46,054 nt of DNA from Mesorhizobium sp. LNHC252B00 (lineage in GTDB: Bacteria; Pseudomonadota; Alphaproteobacteria; Rhizobiales; Rhizobiaceae): positions 302,885 to 348,938 of the forward strand of contig NZ_AYWO01000003.1 in assembly GCF_000502955.1 (NCBI RefSeq), in the 5' to 3' direction. The notes beneath the pieces were generated by a model. It had not been told where the DNA came from, did no database searches, and saw only the letters and a program-made list of their open reading frames with translations. Shown here one piece after another: positions 31,328 through 39,861 of this stretch. How positions within the stretch are numbered: the first letter of the stretch is position 1; each line of letters opens with the position of its first letter. The translations under genes were made by a program, and so were the position numbers.

Positions 31328-31405
31328 TGCATGTCGCCCAAAAGTGTGCAGCGGTTTTGGGAGAACGACATGCATCAAAACAAAAATAGAAGCGCGACGC
31401 GCTTC
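31328..31405. repeat. Rhizobial-type palindromic repeat upstream of the flavoprotein operon
   Basis: Two hairpins. The first has arms TGCATGTCG-CCCAAAA (31328-31343) and TTTTGGG...CGACATGCA (31355-31374), the second GAAGCGCG-A-CGCGCTTC (31389-31405). The wording (GCATGTCGCCC...CGACATGC) is a repeat I recall as common between genes in Mesorhizobium. It ends 17 bases before the operon start. Confidence 0.7.
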
Positions 31406-31422
31406 AGGTTTGGGAGAAGAAC

Positions 31423-33876
31423 ATGGCGGGTTTGCCGAGCACGGCTCGCGTGGTGATCATCGGAGGCGGTGCCGTCGGCACCTCCTCGCTCTATCATCTC
31501 GCTAAGGCGGGCTGGACCGAGTGCGTGCTTCTGGAAAAGAACGAGCTGACCTCCGGCTCGACCTGGCATGCTGCCGGCAACGTCCCGACCTTCTCCTCGT
31601 CCTGGTCGCTGATGAACATGCAGCGCTATTCGACCGAGCTTTATCGCGGGCTGGCCGAAGCGGTCGACTATCCCATGAACTACCACGTTACCGGTTCGCT
31701 GCGCCTTGCTCATACGAAAGAGCGTATGCAGGAGTTTCAGCGCGCCAAGGGCATGGGCCGCTATCAGGGCATGGACATCGACATTGTCGGCGTCGATGAG
31801 ATCAAGCGCCGCTATCCCTTCATCGAGACGCATGATTTGAAGGGCGCGCTCTACGATCCGAGCGATGGCGACATCGATCCGGCGCAGCTCACGCAGGCGC
31901 TGGCCAAGGGCGCACGCGACATGGGCGCGAAAATCATCCGTTTCTGCCCGGTCACAGGCGTGCGCCGCGAGAACGACGAATGGGTGGTCGAGACAGCGCA
32001 AGGCGAGATCCGCTGCGAGATCGTCGTCAATGCTGCCGGTTACCGCGCCGCCGAAGTCGGCAAGATGTTCGGCCGCGAGGTACCGATGATGGTGATGAGC
32101 CATCAGTACATATTGTTCGAGGAAATTGCGGAACTGGCGGCGTGGTCGAAGGAACAGGGCAAGAAATTGCCGCTGCTGCGCGACGTCGACACCTCCTACT
32201 ATTTGCGCCAGGAAAAGAACGGCATGAACCTCGGCCCCTACGAGCGCAATTGCCGCGCGCATTGGGCCACCCACAACGATCCGATGCCGGAGGATTTTTC
32301 CTTCCAGCTGTTCCCCGACGATCTCGACCGGCTCGAACATTATCTGGCCGACGCCGTCGCCCGCGTGCCGATCCTGGGCACGGCCGGCCTGTCCAAGATC
32401 ATCAATGGGCCGATCCCCTACACGCCGGACGGCAACCCGTTGATCGGGCCGATGCCCGGCGTTCCCAATGCCTTCGAGGCCTGCGTCTTCACCTTCGGCA
32501 TCGCCCAGGGCGGCGGCGCCGGCAAGGTGCTGGCCGAATGGGTGACCGAAGGCCAGACCGAATGGGACATGTGGTCGTGCGATCCGCGCCGCTTCACGTC
32601 CTTTGCCTCGGCGCCAGACTATTGCGTCGCCAAGGGCATGGAGATCTATGGCAACGAATACGCCATCCAGTTTCCGCGCCATGTCTGGCCTGAAGGCCGC
32701 GACCGCAAGCTGTCGCCGATCCACGATCGCATCAAGGCGTTCGGAGCCCGCTTCGACGCCTACAATGGTTGGGAGCGCGCCACCTGGTATGCGAAAGACG
32801 GCGATGATGTTTCCGAGGAAGCCACACTGACCTTCCGCCGCGACGGACCATGGCAGCATCGCGTGCGCGAAGAATGCCTGGCGGTGCGCGACGCAGCCGG
32901 CATCCTCGACCTGCCAGGCTTCTCGCGCTTCAACCTCGACGGCCCGGGCGCCGCCGAATGGCTGAGCCTGCAGGTTACCGGGCTGGTGCCGAAACCCGGC
33001 CGCATCGGCCTCGTCTATTTCGCCGACGACAAGGGCCGCATCGTCACCGAAATGTCCGTCGTGCGTCACGACGAGAATTTGATGACGCTGATCACCGCGG
33101 CGGTCGCGCAATGGCATGATTTCGAATGGCTGAAGTCGCGCATGCCCAAGGATGCACCATTCAAGTTGATCGACCGGACCGAGGAATTCTCGACACAGGT
33201 CCTGGCCGGCCCCAACTCGCGAAAAATTCTCGCCGATGTCTGCGAAGCCGACCTCGCTCTGCCATGGCTGACGCATCAGGAGACCAAGATCGCCGGCCGC
33301 TGGGCGAAACTTGTGCGCGTCTCCTTCGCCGGCGAACTCGGCTGGGAGATCCACACAAGGGTCGACGACACTGCCGCCATCTTCGACGCGGTCTGCGCGG
33401 CAGGACAGCAGCACGGACTGAAGCCGTTCGGCATGTATGCGCTGGATTCGCTCAGGCTTGAAAAAGGCTACCGCACCTGGAAGGGCGACCTTTCGACCGA
33501 CTATTCGATCCTGCAAGGCGGGCTCGAGCGCTTCGTCAAATGGGATAAGCCCGAGTTCCGCGGCAAGTCGGCGTTGCTGAACGAAAAACAACAGGGTGTG
33601 AAGAAGCGTTTCGTCACGCTGATCGTCGAAAATCCCGGCGACTGCGACGCTCCCTACATGTCGACGCTGTGGCATGACGGCCGGATCGTCGGCGAGACGA
33701 CGTCGGGCGGCTGGGGCCATCGAATCGATAAATCGATCGCGCTCGGCATGCTGCGCGCCGACCTGACCGAACCCGGCACCACAATCGAGGTCGAAATCTT
33801 CGGCGACCGTTTCCAGGCGGTCGTGCAGAAAGATGAGCCGCTATGGGATCCGAAGAACGAGAGGCTGCGCGCATGA
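31423..33876 (+). CDS. FAD-dependent oxidoreductase with GcvT domain (DMGDH type), copy 1
   Basis: An 817-residue enzyme. VVIIGGGAVGTSSLYHLAKA (about 9-28) binds FAD, and SGSTWHAAGN (about 45-54) has the His to which FAD is covalently bound in this family. The folate-binding GcvT part (about 420-810) has SFAGELGWEIHT and FGMYALDSLRLEKGYRTW. It likely oxidises an N-methyl amine and yields methylene-tetrahydrofolate. The ATG follows GGGAGAAGA. It overlaps the homocysteine methyltransferase by ATGA (33873-33876). Confidence 0.87.
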   Translation: MAGLPSTARVVIIGGGAVGTSSLYHLAKAGWTECVLLEKNELTSGSTWHAAGNVPTFSSSWSLMNMQRYSTELYRGLAEAVDYPMNYHVTGSLRLAHTKERMQEFQRAKGMGRYQGMDIDIVGVDEIKRRYPFIETHDLKGALYDPSDGDIDPAQLTQALAKGARDMGAKIIRFCPVTGVRRENDEWVVETAQGEIRCEIVVNAAGYRAAEVGKMFGREVPMMVMSHQYILFEEIAELAAWSKEQGKKLPLLRDVDTSYYLRQEKNGMNLGPYERNCRAHWATHNDPMPEDFSFQLFPDDLDRLEHYLADAVARVPILGTAGLSKIINGPIPYTPDGNPLIGPMPGVPNAFEACVFTFGIAQGGGAGKVLAEWVTEGQTEWDMWSCDPRRFTSFASAPDYCVAKGMEIYGNEYAIQFPRHVWPEGRDRKLSPIHDRIKAFGARFDAYNGWERATWYAKDGDDVSEEATLTFRRDGPWQHRVREECLAVRDAAGILDLPGFSRFNLDGPGAAEWLSLQVTGLVPKPGRIGLVYFADDKGRIVTEMSVVRHDENLMTLITAAVAQWHDFEWLKSRMPKDAPFKLIDRTEEFSTQVLAGPNSRKILADVCEADLALPWLTHQETKIAGRWAKLVRVSFAGELGWEIHTRVDDTAAIFDAVCAAGQQHGLKPFGMYALDSLRLEKGYRTWKGDLSTDYSILQGGLERFVKWDKPEFRGKSALLNEKQQGVKKRFVTLIVENPGDCDAPYMSTLWHDGRIVGETTSGGWGHRIDKSIALGMLRADLTEPGTTIEVEIFGDRFQAVVQKDEPLWDPKNERLRA

Positions 33877-34778
33877 AGAGGATCATTCTCACCGATGGCG
33901 GCATGGGACAGGAACTGGTTCGCCGCAGCAAATCCGAGCCGACACCGCTCTGGTCGGCCAGGGTGCTGATCGATGAGCCGGATCTGGTGCGCGGCCTGCA
34001 CGCGGAATTCATCCGTGCCGGCGCTCGCGTCATCACCATCAACACCTATTCAGCGACACCCGAACGCCTGGCGCGTGAGGGCGCCGAGGACCTCTTCAAG
34101 CCATTGCAGAAGCGCGGCATCGAATTGGCGAGGCAAGCCCGCGACGAGGCCGGCGATGCGGCGATCGCCGGCTGCCTGTCGCCGCTGTTCGGCAGTTACG
34201 CACCGGCACTGACCATTTCATATCAGGATACGCTCGACATCTACCGGCGCGTCGTTGCCGAGCAGGCTGATGGCGTCGACCTGTTCCTGTGCGAAACCAT
34301 GGCGTCCGCAGAGGAGGCGCGCGCGGCAGTCACCGCGGCATCGGAAAGCGGCAAGCCCGTATGGGTCTCGTGGACGCTGGCCGATCACGGCAAACCGCGG
34401 CTGCGCAGCGGCGAGGCAATAACCGCCGCGGCAAGCGCGCTCGACGGCTTGGCAGTCACTGCACGGCTGCTCAACTGCTGCCGGCCGGAAGCGATTGCCG
34501 CGGCACTGCCTGAATTGATCGACCTCGGCGGCCCGGTCGGCGCCTATGCCAACGGCTTCACCTCCACCGAAGCGCTCAAGCACGGCGGCACCGTCGACGT
34601 GCTGCATGCCCGACATGATCTCGGCCCGGACGCCTATGCCGACCAGGCGATCGGCTGGGTGGAGGCCGGCGCGGACATTGTCGGTGGTTGCTGCGAGGTT
34701 GGACCGCCGCATATCGCAGCTCTGCGCGACCGGCTCGAACAGGCCGGCTACGAAATTTCGGGAGTTTTTCATGCCTAA
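33873..34778 (+). CDS. Homocysteine S-methyltransferase family protein
   Basis: A 301-residue TIM barrel. TDGGMGQEL (about 7-15) begins the domain. Zinc is bound by the Cys in RLLNCC (202) and the pair GGCC (273-274), the standard set. It moves a methyl group to homocysteine to make methionine. The length is closer to MmuM-like enzymes (about 310) than to the longer betaine-homocysteine methyltransferases. Between two DMGDH-type genes, a betaine-like methyl donor is a good guess. It overlaps both neighbours. Confidence 0.85.
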   Translation: MKRIILTDGGMGQELVRRSKSEPTPLWSARVLIDEPDLVRGLHAEFIRAGARVITINTYSATPERLAREGAEDLFKPLQKRGIELARQARDEAGDAAIAGCLSPLFGSYAPALTISYQDTLDIYRRVVAEQADGVDLFLCETMASAEEARAAVTAASESGKPVWVSWTLADHGKPRLRSGEAITAAASALDGLAVTARLLNCCRPEAIAAALPELIDLGGPVGAYANGFTSTEALKHGGTVDVLHARHDLGPDAYADQAIGWVEAGADIVGGCCEVGPPHIAALRDRLEQAGYEISGVFHA

Positions 34779-35952
34779 GCCATCATCGCGCATCTCCGGC
34801 ATCGTGCCTTCGGGCAAGGACGGCTGGGAAGTCCATTCGGCCGCCTGGGCCCGCAAGGAGGCCGGCGAAGACATCATCATGCTGTCGGTCGGCGACCATG
34901 ATTTCGACACGTCCTCGCAAACCATCGAAGCCTGCGTGACAGCGGTTCGCGGCAGCAACCACCACTACACCCCGCTTCCCGGCTTGCCGCGCCTGCGCAA
35001 GGCGATGGCGGCGGCCTCGAGCGCCTGCACCGGCGTCGAGACGACACCAGATCAGGTCATCGCCACGCCCGGCGGCCAGGCCGCGCTCTACGCGGCCATC
35101 CAGGCCGTGCTCGACCAGGGTGACCACGCCATCGTCGTGGCGCCCTACTACGCCACCTATCCAAACACGTTCAGCGCTGCAGGCGCCGATTTCACCGTCG
35201 TCGAGACGCCCGCCGAAGACGGCTTCCAACCGCGTGCCGACATGATCCGGGCGGCACTCCGGCCGAACACGCGCGCCATCCTGATCAACACGCCGAACAA
35301 CCCGACCGGTGCGGTCTATTCGCGAGAGCGGCTCGAACAACTCGCCGAGGTCTGCAGGGAGCATGACCTCTGGCTGCTATCCGACGAGGTCTACTGGACA
35401 CTGGGCGGCGGCGAGCACGTCTCGCCGCGCTCGCTGCCCGGGATGGCCGAGCGCACGCTGGTCATCAATTCGATGTCGAAGAGCCACGGCATGACCGGCT
35501 GGCGCATGGGCTGGCTGACAGGCCCGGAGGCGATGATCACACTGCTCACCAATCTCAATCTGGTGACGACTTACGGCTTGCCGGCCTTCATCTCGATCGC
35601 CTGCGCCGAGGCGCTGGAGAACCGCTATGGCGTCAAGGAGATCGCCGAGCGTTATGCGGCGCGCCGTACCGTCCTGCTCGACGCCGTGCGCGGCATGAAC
35701 AATGTCAACGTGCGCGGTTCCGAGGGCGGCATGTTTGTCATGCTCGACATCAGTGCGTTCGAACCCGACGACGAGAAATTCGCCTGGGCTCTGCTCGACA
35801 AGGAAAATGTCGCCGTGATGCCCGGCTCCAGCTTCGGCGAAGCCGCAGCCGGCCATATTCGCATCAGCCTCTGCCAGCCCGAACTCGTGCTGCAGGAAGC
35901 AGCGCTCCGGCTGCGCCGCTTTGCCTCCAGCTACCGTCGCGAGGCCGCATGA
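34771..35952 (+). CDS. PLP-dependent class I/II aminotransferase
   Basis: A 393-residue enzyme of the aspartate aminotransferase fold. INTPNNPTG (172-180) and DEVYW (205-209) contact the cofactor and Lys237 in SMSKSHGMTGWR forms the internal aldimine; Arg at 245 binds the carboxylate. The substrate is not known. Placed in the same operon as N-methyl oxidising enzymes, it may deaminate the product. It overlaps the upstream gene by 8 bases and the downstream one by ATGA. Confidence 0.87.
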   Translation: MPKPSSRISGIVPSGKDGWEVHSAAWARKEAGEDIIMLSVGDHDFDTSSQTIEACVTAVRGSNHHYTPLPGLPRLRKAMAAASSACTGVETTPDQVIATPGGQAALYAAIQAVLDQGDHAIVVAPYYATYPNTFSAAGADFTVVETPAEDGFQPRADMIRAALRPNTRAILINTPNNPTGAVYSRERLEQLAEVCREHDLWLLSDEVYWTLGGGEHVSPRSLPGMAERTLVINSMSKSHGMTGWRMGWLTGPEAMITLLTNLNLVTTYGLPAFISIACAEALENRYGVKEIAERYAARRTVLLDAVRGMNNVNVRGSEGGMFVMLDISAFEPDDEKFAWALLDKENVAVMPGSSFGEAAAGHIRISLCQPELVLQEAALRLRRFASSYRREAA

Positions 35953-38399
35953 CGGGCAAGGCAGTTCCCGCCAAAGCAAGAGCCGTCATCATCGGCGGCG
36001 GCGTCTCCGGCTGTTCGGTCGCCTATCACCTTGCCAAGCTCGGCTGGACCGACATCGTGCTCCTGGAACGCAAGCAGCTGACGTCGGGCACGACATGGCA
36101 TGCCGCCGGCCTGATCGGCCAGTTGCGCGGTTCGCAGAACATGACGCGGCTGGCGAAATATTCCGCCGACCTCTACGTCAAGCTGGAAGCCGAGACCGAG
36201 GTCGGCACCGGCATGCGCCAGGTTGGCTCGATCACCGTGGCGCTGACCGAGGAGCGCAAGCACGAGATTTATCGACAAGCCTCTCTCGCCCGCGCCTTCG
36301 ATGTCGATGTCCGCGAGATTTCGCCCAATGAAGTCAAAGAGATGTACCCTCATCTCAATGTCTCCGATGTCGTCGGCGCCGTGCATCTGCCGCTCGACGG
36401 CCAGTGCGACCCCGCCAACATCGCCATGGCGCTGGCCAAGGGCGCGCGCCAGCGCGGCGCCACAATCGTCGAGAATGTGAAGGTCACCAAGATCCACACC
36501 AGGGCCGGTCGCGTCACCGGCGTGTCCTGGGCACAGGGCGAAGACCAAGGCGCCATCGAAGCCGACATCGTCGTCAACTGCGCCGGCATGTGGGCGCGCG
36601 AGCTTGGCGCGCAGAACGGCGTCACCATCCCGCTGCACGCCTGCGAGCATTTCTATCTCGTCACCGAGCCGATCCCCGGTCTCGGCCGCCTGCCGGTGCT
36701 GCGCGTGCCCGACGAGTGCGCGTATTACAAGGAAGACGCCGGCAAGATGATGCTCGGCGCTTTCGAGCCGGTGGCAAAGCCCTGGGGCATGGACGGCATC
36801 CCAGAGGATTTCTGCTTCGACCAACTGCCCGAGGACATGGATCATTTCGAGCCCATCCTCGAAATGGGCGTCAACCGCATGCCGATGCTGGCGACCGCCG
36901 GCATCCACACCTTCTTCAACGGCCCCGAGAGTTTCACGCCGGACGACCGCTATTATCTCGGCGAGGCACCAGAATTGTCCGGCTACTGGATGGCGACCGG
37001 CTATAATTCGATCGGCATCGTCTCCTCCGGCGGCGCCGGGATGGCGCTGGCGCAGTGGATCAACGATGGCGAAGCGCCTTTCGACCTTTGGGAAGTCGAT
37101 ATCCGCCGCGCCCAGCCGTTCCAGAAGAACCGCCGCTATCTCAAGGAGCGGGTCTCCGAAACGCTCGGCTTGCTCTATGCAGACCATTTCCCTTATCGCC
37201 AGATGGCGACATCGAGGAATGTCCGCCGCTCACCCCTGCATGCGCATCTGAAGGCGCGTGGTGCTGTCTTCGGCGAGGTCGCCGGCTGGGAGCGCGCAAA
37301 CTGGTTCGCCCGTGAAGGCCAGGAGCGCGAATACCGCTATTCCTGGAAGCGGCAGAACTGGTTCGATAACCAGCGCGAAGAACATTTCGCGGTCAGGAAC
37401 AAGGTCGGCCTGTTCGACATGACCTCCTTCGGCAAGATCCGCGTCGAGGGCCGCGACGCCTGTGCCTTCCTGCAAAAACTATGCGCCAACGACATGGACG
37501 TCGCGCCGGGCAAGATCGTCTATACCCAGATGCTCAACCAGCGCGGCGGCATCGAGAGCGACCTCACCGTCTCGCGCCTGTCGGAGACAGCGTTCTTTCT
37601 GGTCGTTCCCGGCGCCACGCTGCAGCGCGATCTCGCCTGGCTAAGAAAACACCTCACCGACGAATTCGTCGTCATCACCGATGTCACGGCGGCCGAAAGC
37701 GTGCTCTGCCTGATGGGACCGGACTCGCGAAAGCTGATCCAGAAGGTGAGCCCGAACGATTTCTCCAACGAAGCCAATCCGTTCGGCACGTTCCAGGAGA
37801 TCGAGATCGGCATGGGCCTGGCCCGCGCCCACCGCGTCACCTATGTCGGCGAGCTCGGCTGGGAACTCTACGTCTCGACCGACCAGGCAGCCCATGTCTT
37901 CGAAGCAATCGAAGAGGCAGGGGCCGATGTCGGGCTGAAACTCTGCGGCCTGCACACGCTGGATTCCTGCCGCATCGAAAAGGCTTTTCGGCATTTCGGC
38001 CATGACATTACCGATGAGGACGACGTGCTGGAAGCCGGCCTCGGCTTCGCGGTTAAAGCGGCCAAGGGCGACTTCATCGGCCGCGATGCCGTGCTGCGCA
38101 AGAAGGAAGCCGGACTGTCACGCCGGTTGGTGCAATTCCGCCTGAAGGACCCGCAACCCCTGCTCTTCCACAACGAGGCGATCCTGCGCGACGGCAAGAT
38201 CGCCGGTCCGATCACATCAGGCAATTACGGCCATCATCTCGGCGGCGCCATCGGGCTCGGCTATGTGCCATGCCAAGGCGAGAGCGAGGCGGACGTGCTG
38301 GCCTCATCCTACGAGATCGAGATCGCCGGCGAGCGTTTTGCGGCGGAAGCATCGCTGAAGCCGATGTACGACCCGAAGTCGGAGAGGGTGAGGATATAG
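35949..38399 (+). CDS. FAD-dependent oxidoreductase with GcvT domain (DMGDH type), copy 2
   Basis: An 816-residue enzyme, same build as the 31423 gene. AVIIGGGVSGCSVAYHLAKL binds FAD and SGTTWHAAGLIGQLRGS holds the covalent-FAD His. The wording after that (GQLRGSQNMTRLAKYS) is close to classical dimethylglycine/sarcosine dehydrogenases. The GcvT part shows TYVGELGWELYVS and HTLDSCRIEKAFRHFGHD. It is last in the operon. The long palindrome beginning at 38410 may act as its 3' hairpin. Confidence 0.88.
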   Translation: MTGKAVPAKARAVIIGGGVSGCSVAYHLAKLGWTDIVLLERKQLTSGTTWHAAGLIGQLRGSQNMTRLAKYSADLYVKLEAETEVGTGMRQVGSITVALTEERKHEIYRQASLARAFDVDVREISPNEVKEMYPHLNVSDVVGAVHLPLDGQCDPANIAMALAKGARQRGATIVENVKVTKIHTRAGRVTGVSWAQGEDQGAIEADIVVNCAGMWARELGAQNGVTIPLHACEHFYLVTEPIPGLGRLPVLRVPDECAYYKEDAGKMMLGAFEPVAKPWGMDGIPEDFCFDQLPEDMDHFEPILEMGVNRMPMLATAGIHTFFNGPESFTPDDRYYLGEAPELSGYWMATGYNSIGIVSSGGAGMALAQWINDGEAPFDLWEVDIRRAQPFQKNRRYLKERVSETLGLLYADHFPYRQMATSRNVRRSPLHAHLKARGAVFGEVAGWERANWFAREGQEREYRYSWKRQNWFDNQREEHFAVRNKVGLFDMTSFGKIRVEGRDACAFLQKLCANDMDVAPGKIVYTQMLNQRGGIESDLTVSRLSETAFFLVVPGATLQRDLAWLRKHLTDEFVVITDVTAAESVLCLMGPDSRKLIQKVSPNDFSNEANPFGTFQEIEIGMGLARAHRVTYVGELGWELYVSTDQAAHVFEAIEEAGADVGLKLCGLHTLDSCRIEKAFRHFGHDITDEDDVLEAGLGFAVKAAKGDFIGRDAVLRKKEAGLSRRLVQFRLKDPQPLLFHNEAILRDGKIAGPITSGNYGHHLGGAIGLGYVPCQGESEADVLASSYEIEIAGERFAAEASLKPMYDPKSERVRI

Positions 38400-38409
38400 C
38401 GCAGCCCTA

Positions 38410-38555
38410 CCCTTCTCCCCTTGTGGGAGAAGGTGGATCGGCGCGTAGCGCCGAGACGGATGAGGGGTGTTCCAGCGGAGTGAGACGTTGGCGTTCCCTG
38501 GAACACCCCTCATCCGTCGCCTTCGGCGACACCTTCTCCCACAAGGGGAGAAGGG
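38410..38555. repeat. 146-bp long palindromic element, family A
   Basis: The outer arms share 26 bases (38410-38435 and 38530-38555), starting CCCTTCTCCCCTTGTGGGAG. Each arm also folds on itself. Further in are short hairpins CGGCGC-GTA-GCGCCG and GTCGCC-TTC-GGCGAC that differ in sequence but keep pairing, followed by matching GACGGATGAGGGGTGTTCCAG segments. Kept pairing despite sequence change argues for a selected or recently copied structure. It lies between convergent genes. Confidence 0.85.
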
Positions 38556-38568
38556 AAAGGCGTGCCAC

Positions 38569-39156
38569 TCAAAACCGCTCCAGCTTCGCCCGCACTTTCG
38601 CCAGAAACGCTGCGCGCGACCGTGGCGTCGAGGAATCCATCAGATAGTGCGCCAGGAAGAATGTCCGGCAACGTGTCGCGCACAGCGCCCGCATGCCGCG
38701 CAAAAGGGTCTTGCGTCCGGGCTGGCCGACGACGACGCTCCACCAGGTCGGCGCGCCGCAGGTGGTGATGACGCCGACCTTGGTCACATGCGTCATCAGC
38801 GACTTGATGCGTCCCTTGCCAGCAGGCAGCTTGAAGGCGACATCCGTCGCCCACACCCGGTCGAGCCAGCCCTTCAGCATCGCCGGCAGCCCATACCACC
38901 AGGTCGGATAGACGAACAGGATCGCTTCGGCCCAGTTGAGCAGTTCGAAATGCGGCCTCAGCGCCGGGTCCTGCGGCGCCTGGTCGTTGTAGGAGCGCCG
39001 CTCGTCGCAGGTCATCACCGGGTCGAATTTCTCGGCATAGAGGTCGAGCAGCCGCACCTCCCAGCCCCTCGCCTTCAGCACGTCCACGGCGGTATCGCGG
39101 ATTGCGGCGCAAAAACTCTCCGGCACCGGATGGCAGTAGACCAACAGCGCGCGCAT
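38569..39156 (-). CDS. NAD(P)H-dependent oxidoreductase (flavodoxin-like fold)
   Basis: A 195-residue protein of the NQO1/KefF-like group. MRALLVYCHPVPESFCAAIR is the FMN/FAD phosphate loop. FVYPTWWYGLPAMLKGWLDR (about 81-100) is the family core. It reduces quinones or similar compounds with NAD(P)H. It starts at 39156, sharing a single base with the stop of the upstream paralogue (TGATG), so they form one unit. Confidence 0.85.
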   Translation of the reverse strand: MRALLVYCHPVPESFCAAIRDTAVDVLKARGWEVRLLDLYAEKFDPVMTCDERRSYNDQAPQDPALRPHFELLNWAEAILFVYPTWWYGLPAMLKGWLDRVWATDVAFKLPAGKGRIKSLMTHVTKVGVITTCGAPTWWSVVVGQPGRKTLLRGMRALCATRCRTFFLAHYLMDSSTPRSRAAFLAKVRAKLERF

Positions 39157-39659
39157 CAGAAGGCGTCCATGCTGGCTGCGACTCTTGCCGCGAAGGCCTT
39201 GCGCGTGCCGTCTGTAGACAGGTTCATTGCATAGTGAGCGAGATAGCTCACCGGCGCGCCCGGTTTTACGGTGGCGCGCAGCATACGCTTGATCAATTTG
39301 CGGGGCGGATCGCCCATCAGCATGGCGCGGAACCGGCTGCCGCCATAGGTGGTCACCGCTGCGACCTTACGGATATTGTGCAGCGACGGCTGCACCTTGC
39401 CGTCGACCAGCTTGAACGAGACGCCCGGCAGGAAGACGCGATCGAAGAAGCCTTTCAGGATCGCCGGAAAGCCGTAGTTCCAGACCGGATAGGAAAGCAC
39501 CAGCGCATCCGCCCGCAGCAGGCGTTCGACATAGGAAGCCACCGCATCGGAGGAGCCGCGCTGGTTGTGATAGTCCAGCCTTTCCCGGCGCGTCAGCCGA
39601 TGCAGGCCGGCATTGAAGCTGGTCTCGACCGGATGGGCGTAGAGGACGAGGATGTTCAT
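39156..39659 (-). CDS. NAD(P)H-dependent oxidoreductase paralogue with likely internal deletion
   Basis: A 167-residue relative of the next gene. MNILVLYAHPVETSFNAGLH and YPVWNYGFPAILKGFFDRVF are well kept. Between them only RRERLDYHNQ follows 'LHRLT', so about 25-30 residues normally present (the second helix and strand, with the CDLYAENFDP-like part) are missing in frame. The rest is intact. The product may still fold, but the cofactor pocket would be altered. It could be an inactive or specialised copy. Confidence 0.75.
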   Translation of the reverse strand: MNILVLYAHPVETSFNAGLHRLTRRERLDYHNQRGSSDAVASYVERLLRADALVLSYPVWNYGFPAILKGFFDRVFLPGVSFKLVDGKVQPSLHNIRKVAAVTTYGGSRFRAMLMGDPPRKLIKRMLRATVKPGAPVSYLAHYAMNLSTDGTRKAFAARVAASMDAF

Positions 39660-39688
39660 GGGATGAAGTCTCGCAGGTCAGCGCGAGG

Positions 39689-39845
39689 CACCCCCCTCTG
39701 CCCTGCCGGGCATCTCCCCCGCAAGGGGGGAGATCGGACTGCCGCATCGCTTTCGCCAACTGTCAACGCCGCAGGATGGTCGCGACCGAGAGGCTGCCAA
39801 TCTCCCCCCTTGCGGGGGAGATGTCCGGCAGGACAGAGGGGGGTG
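39689..39845. repeat. 157-bp long palindromic element, family B
   Basis: Arms of 46 bases (39689-39734 and 39800-39845) match at 44 positions; the outer end reads CACCCCCCTCTG. Within each arm CTCCCCC...GGGGGAG folds on itself. The element lies between the paralogue at 39659 and the FAD-linked oxidase gene. A half copy is at 42572-42620. Confidence 0.85.
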
Positions 39846-39861
39846 TTCAAGCGCGAACCTC

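Noticed and set aside
31375..33720. Long minus-strand open frame (about 780 residues) opposite the DMGDH-type gene
   Set aside because: It is the mirror of a GC-rich real gene. It lacks any family motif and ribosome site, and its residues are the His/Arg/Gln/Ala-rich mix of an antisense frame.
35931..37187. Minus-strand open frame of about 418 residues
   Set aside because: Antisense shadow of the flavoprotein gene at 35949, with no recognisable domain.
38410..39845. The long palindromes as an integron or transposon boundary pair
   Set aside because: The two elements belong to different sequence families and the genes between them are ordinary oxidoreductases, so they do not delimit one mobile unit.
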